This document shows, piece after piece, positions 51,673 through 56,057 of a stretch of DNA of 56,057 bases. A program made the translations under genes and the position numbers. The notes below the pieces were generated by a model, which had not been told where the DNA came from, searched no databases, and was given only the letters and a program-made list of their open reading frames with translations. The stretch spans positions 1 through 56,057 of the forward strand of contig URUF01000011.1 in assembly GCA_900550955.1 (NCBI GenBank). The letters are read 5' to 3'. Source of the DNA: an uncultured Eubacteriales bacterium (GTDB taxonomy: Bacteria > Bacillota > Clostridia > Christensenellales > Aristaeellaceae). The first letter of the stretch is position 1, and the number at the start of each line of letters is the position of its first letter.

Positions 51673-51701
51673 TTTTCAGAACACAAAAAAAATGGTATAA
51701 T
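51673..51701 (+). promoter_or_regulatory. Promoter of gyrB
   Basis: TTTTCA (51673-51678), 17-base A-rich spacer, TATAAT (51696-51701) preceded by TGG. Confidence 0.75.
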
Positions 51702-51711
51702 AAACACAGCA

Positions 51712-51749
51712 AACCGCCTCGTGCCATTAGGCAGGTGCAAGGCGGTTTT
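51712..51749 (+). promoter_or_regulatory. Hairpin with T tract in the gyrB leader (possible attenuator)
   Basis: AACCGCCT (51712-51719) pairs with AGGCGGTT (51740-51747) around an inner TGCC-ATTA-GGCA hairpin and ends in TTTT. It begins only a few bases after the expected transcription start. Confidence 0.5.
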
Positions 51750-51804
51750 CCATGCCCGCCGTCGGGCAAGAACCGGCGTGGAACGCGCCAAAGGAGAGAG
51801 GAAT

Positions 51805-53808
51805 TTGACTGCTGATCAGACGCCAGACAGGCTTGCCAACCAGCCCGAAACCCCTGCCGCGCAGGCTTCGGCAACGGCGGTGGAGCAAAATGTGTATGAC
51901 GAAACGCAGATTCAGGTACTGGAAGGCCTGGAGGCCGTCCGCAAGCGTCCCGGTATGTATATCGGCTCAACGGATTTTCGCGGCCTCCATCACTGCGTGT
52001 ATGAGATTGTGGACAACGCCATTGACGAGGCGCTGGCCGGTTATTGCACCGATATCAACGTGTTTTTGCATAAGGATGGCAGCTGCGAGGTACGCGACAA
52101 TGGCCGCGGCTTCCCGGTAGGTATCCATCCCAAGCTGGGCCGACCCGCCGTGGAGGTGTGCCTGACGGTTCTTCACGCGGGCGGCAAGTTTGGCGGCGAG
52201 GGCTATAAGGTATCCGGCGGCCTGCACGGCGTGGGCGCTAGCGTTGTGAACGCGCTGAGCCGCCATTTAAAGGTAACCGTGTACCAGGACGGCAAGGTGT
52301 ACGAGCAGGAATACCAGCGCGGCAAGGTGCTTTATGACCTGCGCGTGGCGGGGGAAACCAGCCGTACAGGTACCACCATCCAATTCTGGCCCGACGCGCG
52401 CTGCGAGAAAAACCCCGACGGCGTGTTTGAAACGGGCGATTTCCAGTTCAACATTTTGAAGGCGCGCCTGCGCGAGATGGCCTTCCTCAACAAGGGCATC
52501 CGCATCACGCTCACCGACGAACGGCCCGACCCCATCGTGGAACGCGTGTACCATTACGAAGGCGGCCTCATTGAGTTTGTAAAATACCTCAACAAGAACA
52601 AGGAGGTTCTCTTTGAGGAACCCATTTACATGGAGGGCGTGGTAAAGGGCGCTGCTGTGGAGGTGGCCCTGCAGTACAACGACACCTATCAGGAAAACAT
52701 CTATACCTTTGCCAACAACATTCATACGCCAGAGGGCGGCACGCACCTGACGGGCTTTTCCAGCGCGCTTACCCGCGCCATCAATGAATACGGCCGCCAG
52801 TTTAAGTTCCTGAAGGACAGCGACGCAAACCTGAAAAGCGAGGACGTGCGCGAAAGCCTGGCCGCCGTTGTAAGCGTGAAGCTGGCGGAGCCGCAGTTTG
52901 AGGGGCAAACCAAGTCCAAGCTGGGCAACAGCGAGGTGCGCGGCATTGTGGACGGCCTGGTGTACGACAAGCTTTCCACCTTCCTGGGCGAGAACCCCGC
53001 TACCGCGCGCATCATCTTGGAGCGCTGCGTGGGCGCGGCGCGCGCAAGAGAGGCCGCGCGCAAGGCCCGCGAGCTTACCCGCCGCAAAACCGTGCTGGAA
53101 AGCGCCAGCCTGCCCGGAAAGCTGGCCGATTGCACCGAGCGCGATCCCGAAAAATGCGAGATTTTCCTGGTGGAGGGCGACAGCGCCGGCGGCAGCGCCA
53201 AAACGGGCCGAGACCGCTTTTTCCAGGCCATTCTGCCGCTTCGCGGAAAAATACTGAACGTGGAGAAGGTGCGCATCGACCGCGCCCTTTCCAACAACGA
53301 GATCAAGGCCATGATCACCGCCTTCGGCTGCGGCTATGGCGACGAGTTCAACATCGACAAGCTGCGCTATCACCGCATCGTATGCATGACGGACGCGGAC
53401 GTGGACGGCGCGCATATCCGTATTTTGATGCTCACGTTCTTCTACCGCTATATGCGTCCCCTGATTGAAAAGGGCTACGTTTACATCGCCATGCCGCCGC
53501 TTTACAAGGTGACCAAGGGCAAGAAGGAATACTACGTTTACGACGATAATGAGCTTGAAAAGCTCATGAACGAAATCGGCCGCGACCCCAAGCCCGATAT
53601 TCAGCGCTATAAAGGCCTGGGCGAGATGAGCTCCGAACAGCTATGGCAAACCACCATGAACCCCGAAACCCGCACCATGATGCAGGTATCCGTAGAGGAC
53701 GCGATGGCCGCCGACGAAATCATGAGCCTGCTCATGGGCGACAAGGTGGAGCCCCGCAAGGAGTTCATCGAGGAAAACGCCAAGCTGGTCACGGATTTGG
53801 ATATTTAA
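51805..53808 (+). CDS. gyrB: DNA gyrase subunit B
   Basis: 667 residues from TTG 51805, eight bases after AAGGAGAGAGG; upstream in-frame codons lie in the leader hairpin. GHKL ATPase: EIVDNAIDEALAGYC, DNGRGFPVGIHPK and GGLHGVGASVVNALS. TOPRIM: FLVEGDSAGGSAK, and the DxD MTDADVDGAHIR. C-terminal QRYKGLGEM-type motif RYKGLGEMSSEQLW and ends NAKLVTDLDI. Makes the ATP-driven half of gyrase. No dnaA, dnaN or recF upstream, so the usual oriC gene order is not seen here. gyrA follows after 243 bases. Confidence 0.98.
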   Translation: MTADQTPDRLANQPETPAAQASATAVEQNVYDETQIQVLEGLEAVRKRPGMYIGSTDFRGLHHCVYEIVDNAIDEALAGYCTDINVFLHKDGSCEVRDNGRGFPVGIHPKLGRPAVEVCLTVLHAGGKFGGEGYKVSGGLHGVGASVVNALSRHLKVTVYQDGKVYEQEYQRGKVLYDLRVAGETSRTGTTIQFWPDARCEKNPDGVFETGDFQFNILKARLREMAFLNKGIRITLTDERPDPIVERVYHYEGGLIEFVKYLNKNKEVLFEEPIYMEGVVKGAAVEVALQYNDTYQENIYTFANNIHTPEGGTHLTGFSSALTRAINEYGRQFKFLKDSDANLKSEDVRESLAAVVSVKLAEPQFEGQTKSKLGNSEVRGIVDGLVYDKLSTFLGENPATARIILERCVGAARAREAARKARELTRRKTVLESASLPGKLADCTERDPEKCEIFLVEGDSAGGSAKTGRDRFFQAILPLRGKILNVEKVRIDRALSNNEIKAMITAFGCGYGDEFNIDKLRYHRIVCMTDADVDGAHIRILMLTFFYRYMRPLIEKGYVYIAMPPLYKVTKGKKEYYVYDDNELEKLMNEIGRDPKPDIQRYKGLGEMSSEQLWQTTMNPETRTMMQVSVEDAMAADEIMSLLMGDKVEPRKEFIEENAKLVTDLDI

Positions 53809-53929
53809 CAGAAAGCTGGGGCGCTTAGCCAAATACAGCGCCGCAAAGCATAACGGCCGCGCCCATTTCGCAGCCGTACAGGCTGAACCTAAAAGCAATG
53901 GCCCGCATGCATGCGTTTTCAAAAGACCG

Positions 53930-54030
53930 TTCGTTCTGCCCCCGCCCGCAAAGCAGGCGGCCATGGGATTCTTAAGGGCGAAGCCCTTAAGCGGGGCGTT
54001 GGGGCTGCGCCCCCAACCGTTCCCCTCTAC
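53930..54030. repeat. Inverted repeats between gyrB and gyrA
   Basis: CTTAAGGGCGAAGCCCTTAAG (about 53970-53990) and GTTGGGGCTGCGCCCCCAAC lie side by side in the 243-base gap; no gene there. They resemble the GC-rich palindromes at other gene junctions of this window. Confidence 0.6.
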
Positions 54031-54051
54031 CAAAAGGAGTGATTCACCTCA

Positions 54052-55536
54052 ATGGCTTCCACCATTAACGATAAGCTCATTCCCGTCGATCTTGAGCACG
54101 AGATGAAAAAATCGTTCATCAGCTACGCGATGGCGGTCATCATCAACCGCGCGCTGCCGGATGTGCGCGACGGCCTTAAGCCCGTGCACCGCCGCATCCT
54201 GTATGCCATGAACGAGCTGGGCATGACGCCGGATAAGCCGTTCCGCAAGAGCGCGCGTATCGTGGGCGACGTGCTTGGCAAATACCATCCTCACGGCGAC
54301 AGCTCCGTGTACGATGCGATGGTGCGCCTGGCGCAGGACTTCAATATCCGCTATCCGCTGGTGGAAGGCCAAGGCAACTTTGGCAGCGTGGACGGCGACG
54401 GCGCGGCCGCCATGCGTTACACCGAGGCGCGCATGAGCAAGCTCACCATGCACCTGATTGGCGAAATCGAGAAGGACACGGTGGACTTTTACCCCAACTT
54501 TGACGAAACGCTTTTGCAGCCCACGGTGATGCCCAGCCGCTACCCCAACCTGCTGGTAAACGGCTCCAACGGCATTGCCGTAGGCATGGCCACCAACATC
54601 CCGCCGCATAACCTTCGCGAGGTGGTGGACGGCTGCATTTACATGATCGATCACCCGGATTGCACCACCAACGATCTGATGCAGTTTATCAAGGGCCCGG
54701 ATTTCCCCACGGGCGGCATCATCCTGGGGCAGAGCGGCATTCGCGCGGCGTATCATACGGGCCGCGGGCGCATCCTGGTGCGCGCCAAAACCGAGATCGA
54801 AACCATGAGCCAGAACCGCAGCCGCATTGTGGTTACGGAAATCCCCTACATGGTCAATAAGGCCAAGCTGGTGGAAAAAATCGCCGAGCTGGTACACGAG
54901 AAGCGCCTGGATGGCATCAGCGATATCCGCGACGAGAGCGACCGCAAGGGCATGCGCATCGTGATTGAGCTCAAGCGCGACGTGCATCCCACGGTGGTGC
55001 TCAACTACCTCTACAAGCACACCTCCATGCAGGAAACCTTCGGCGCGAACATGCTGGCGCTGGTCAACGGCGAGCCCAAGGTGCTCTCCCTGCGGGAGAT
55101 GCTGTACCATTACATCGCCCACCAAAAGGATGTCGTCACCCGCCGCACCAAGTATGACCTGGCCAAGGCCGAGGCGCGCGCCCACATTTTGGAGGGCCTG
55201 CTCAAGGCGCTGGACTATATCGACGAGATTGTGTCCATCATCCGCGGCAGCAAGGATCCCAATATGGCGCGCGCGGCGTTGATGGAGCGTTTTGCTTTCA
55301 GCGATAAGCAGGCGCAGGCCATCCTGGATATGCGCCTGGCCCGCCTGACCGGCCTGGAGCGCGATAAGCTGCAAGCCGAATATGACGAGCTGGAAAAGAG
55401 CATCGCCTATTTCAGGAGCCTGTTGGCCGATGAAACGCTGCTGATGGGCGTTATCAAGCAGGAAATGGGCGAAATACGCGATAAGTTTGCCGACGAGCGC
55501 CGCACGGAAATCTCCTCCCTCGACGGCGAGATCGAC
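54052..55536 (+). CDS. gyrA: DNA gyrase subunit A, N-terminal 495 residues (chimeric end)
   Basis: ATG 54052 with AAAGGAG upstream. The N-terminal breakage-reunion domain is normal: DVRDGLKPVHRRILYAM, GDVLGKYHPHGDSSVYDAM (quinolone-resistance positions S84 and D88, both wild-type-like), catalytic Y123 in AAAMRYTEAR, and the primary dimer interface with DERRTEISSL. After GEID (residue 495) the GyrA sequence stops matching: the expected next element (EDLI...VVVTLSHQGY, start of the C-terminal DNA-wrapping domain) is replaced by foreign sequence without a stop codon. A true host would not lack the GyrA C-terminal domain; the gene is intact only to this join. Confidence 0.97.
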
Positions 55537-56057
55537 ATGACCTCCCCGCTGTGGTCTGACATGGCCGAGACCGCTGAGCGCTTTGCGTACAAGGGCAAGC
55601 ACTATTATTATCCCTACCGCATAACCACCAACTTCGCGCTGAACTACAACCGCAAGTCCCTTGAGGAATACGCGCTTGACGATCCCTACGACCTCTACAT
55701 GAACAATCAGTGGACATGGGATACATTTAAGCAGCTCCTTATCGACTGGTGCAGAGCTGACGACAGCCACATCGGCTATGCAGGCGAGGGCGCGATGAGC
55801 TTCATCGCAACGACTGGCACATCTCTTGTAAAGGTACAGGAGGACGGCACCGCCAGGAACAACATCAGCGATATCAACGTATCCCGCGCGATGGAATACT
55901 GCGCAGACCTCTACAGAAACGGTCTGACCTATCAGAACGAAATAGGCGACTGGGTATCTCCGCAGCTCTGGGCTGATAACTCCGACCGCATTCTGTTCCT
56001 GGGCATGAACCCCGAGTGGACATACGGCGCGGCAGCCGGTCAGGTTCAGAATAAGCC
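55537..56057 (+). other. Fragment of an ABC sugar solute-binding protein joined in frame to gyrA
   Basis: From about 55,530 the frame reads MTSPLWSDMAETAERFAYKG, then HYYYPYRITTNFALNYNRK, DDPYDLYMNNQWTWDTFK and LFLGMNPEWTYG: the middle of a family 1 solute-binding protein (pattern: IDxTSPLW, GKHYxxPY, NRKxxEEYxLDDPY, WTWDxF). The start and the rest are missing; the window ends inside it. Codon choices shift (GAC/GCG less, more CTC, TCT, ACA). Short identical words at the join (GAGATCGACATGA) would suit an assembly crossover. Confidence 0.9.

Noticed and set aside
50250..54052. Replication origin near gyrB-gyrA
   Set aside because: Gyrase genes are often near oriC, but there is no dnaA, dnaN or recF and I see no cluster of DnaA boxes.
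54049..55770. A 573-residue minus-strand frame across gyrA
   Set aside because: Antisense shadow that crosses the chimeric join; no motif or ribosome site.
1..56057. CRISPR array, rRNA or intact prophage
   Set aside because: No regular direct repeats with spacers, no rRNA signature and no phage structural genes anywhere in the window.

Overview
The window reads as chromosomal DNA of a GC-rich, anaerobic, Gram-positive Clostridia-type Firmicute, probably a gut or animal-associated lineage. Supporting signs are a Bacillus-type PurR repressor, ferredoxin-dependent 2-oxoacid oxidoreductase, two-subunit Fe-S fumarase, LrgA/LrgB, GNAT-free ABC sugar uptake typical of gut Clostridia, secreted FMN/FAD reductase, PPKTG-type wall-anchor proteins, strong AGGAGG ribosome binding sites and sigma-A promoters (TTGACA/TATAAT). 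No rRNA, CRISPR array or complete prophage is present.

Layout. 1-360: three diverged copies of a GC-rich intergenic repeat with palindromes. 0.6-10.6 kb: a short family 2 glycoside hydrolase, a MerR remnant, a HelD-like helicase, a MATE exporter, a MerR-family regulator and a secreted flavin reductase. 10.7-12.2 kb: purR, then a five-gene tRNA array (Val, Asp, Phe, Gly, Cys). 12.6-15.4 kb: a stand-alone tyrosine recombinase and a VWA surface protein. 15.7-22.7 kb: a catabolic operon with ABC sugar-type importer, two Gfo/Idh/MocA oxidoreductases, a FadR-type GntR regulator and an N-acetylneuraminate-lyase-like aldolase. 22.7-26.1 kb: a DUF4342 protein, an OmpR/HisKA two-component pair and a CmpB-type membrane protein.

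26.2-30.6 kb is visibly AT-richer and uses different codons: ArdA antirestriction protein, a small helical protein, an AAA/DUF4143 ATPase, DUF3791 and an AlbA_2 domain fused in frame to the C-terminal half of a tyrosine recombinase, ending at a tRNA-Leu gene and a second, decayed tRNA-Leu-like copy. This is the remnant of an integrated conjugative-type element.

30.8-50.3 kb returns to host composition: polar amino acid ABC importer, fumarase, metallophosphoesterase, LrgAB, a large surface protein whose signal sequence is split from the body by an 11-base homopolymer, a VOR/KOR-type oxidoreductase operon, a threonine-aldolase-family enzyme, a large SH3/peptidoglycan-binding protein, a P-loop ATPase and two overlapping paralogous polytopic glycosyltransferases. 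50.4-56.06 kb: tRNA-Arg, a peptidoglycan-binding protein, gyrB and gyrA.

The most striking anomalies are (i) the gyrA reading frame switching without a stop near 55,530 into an unrelated ABC solute-binding protein at the contig end, almost certainly an assembly chimera, (ii) the AlbA_2-recombinase fusion, and (iii) the poly-G tract that could make the surface protein phase variable.
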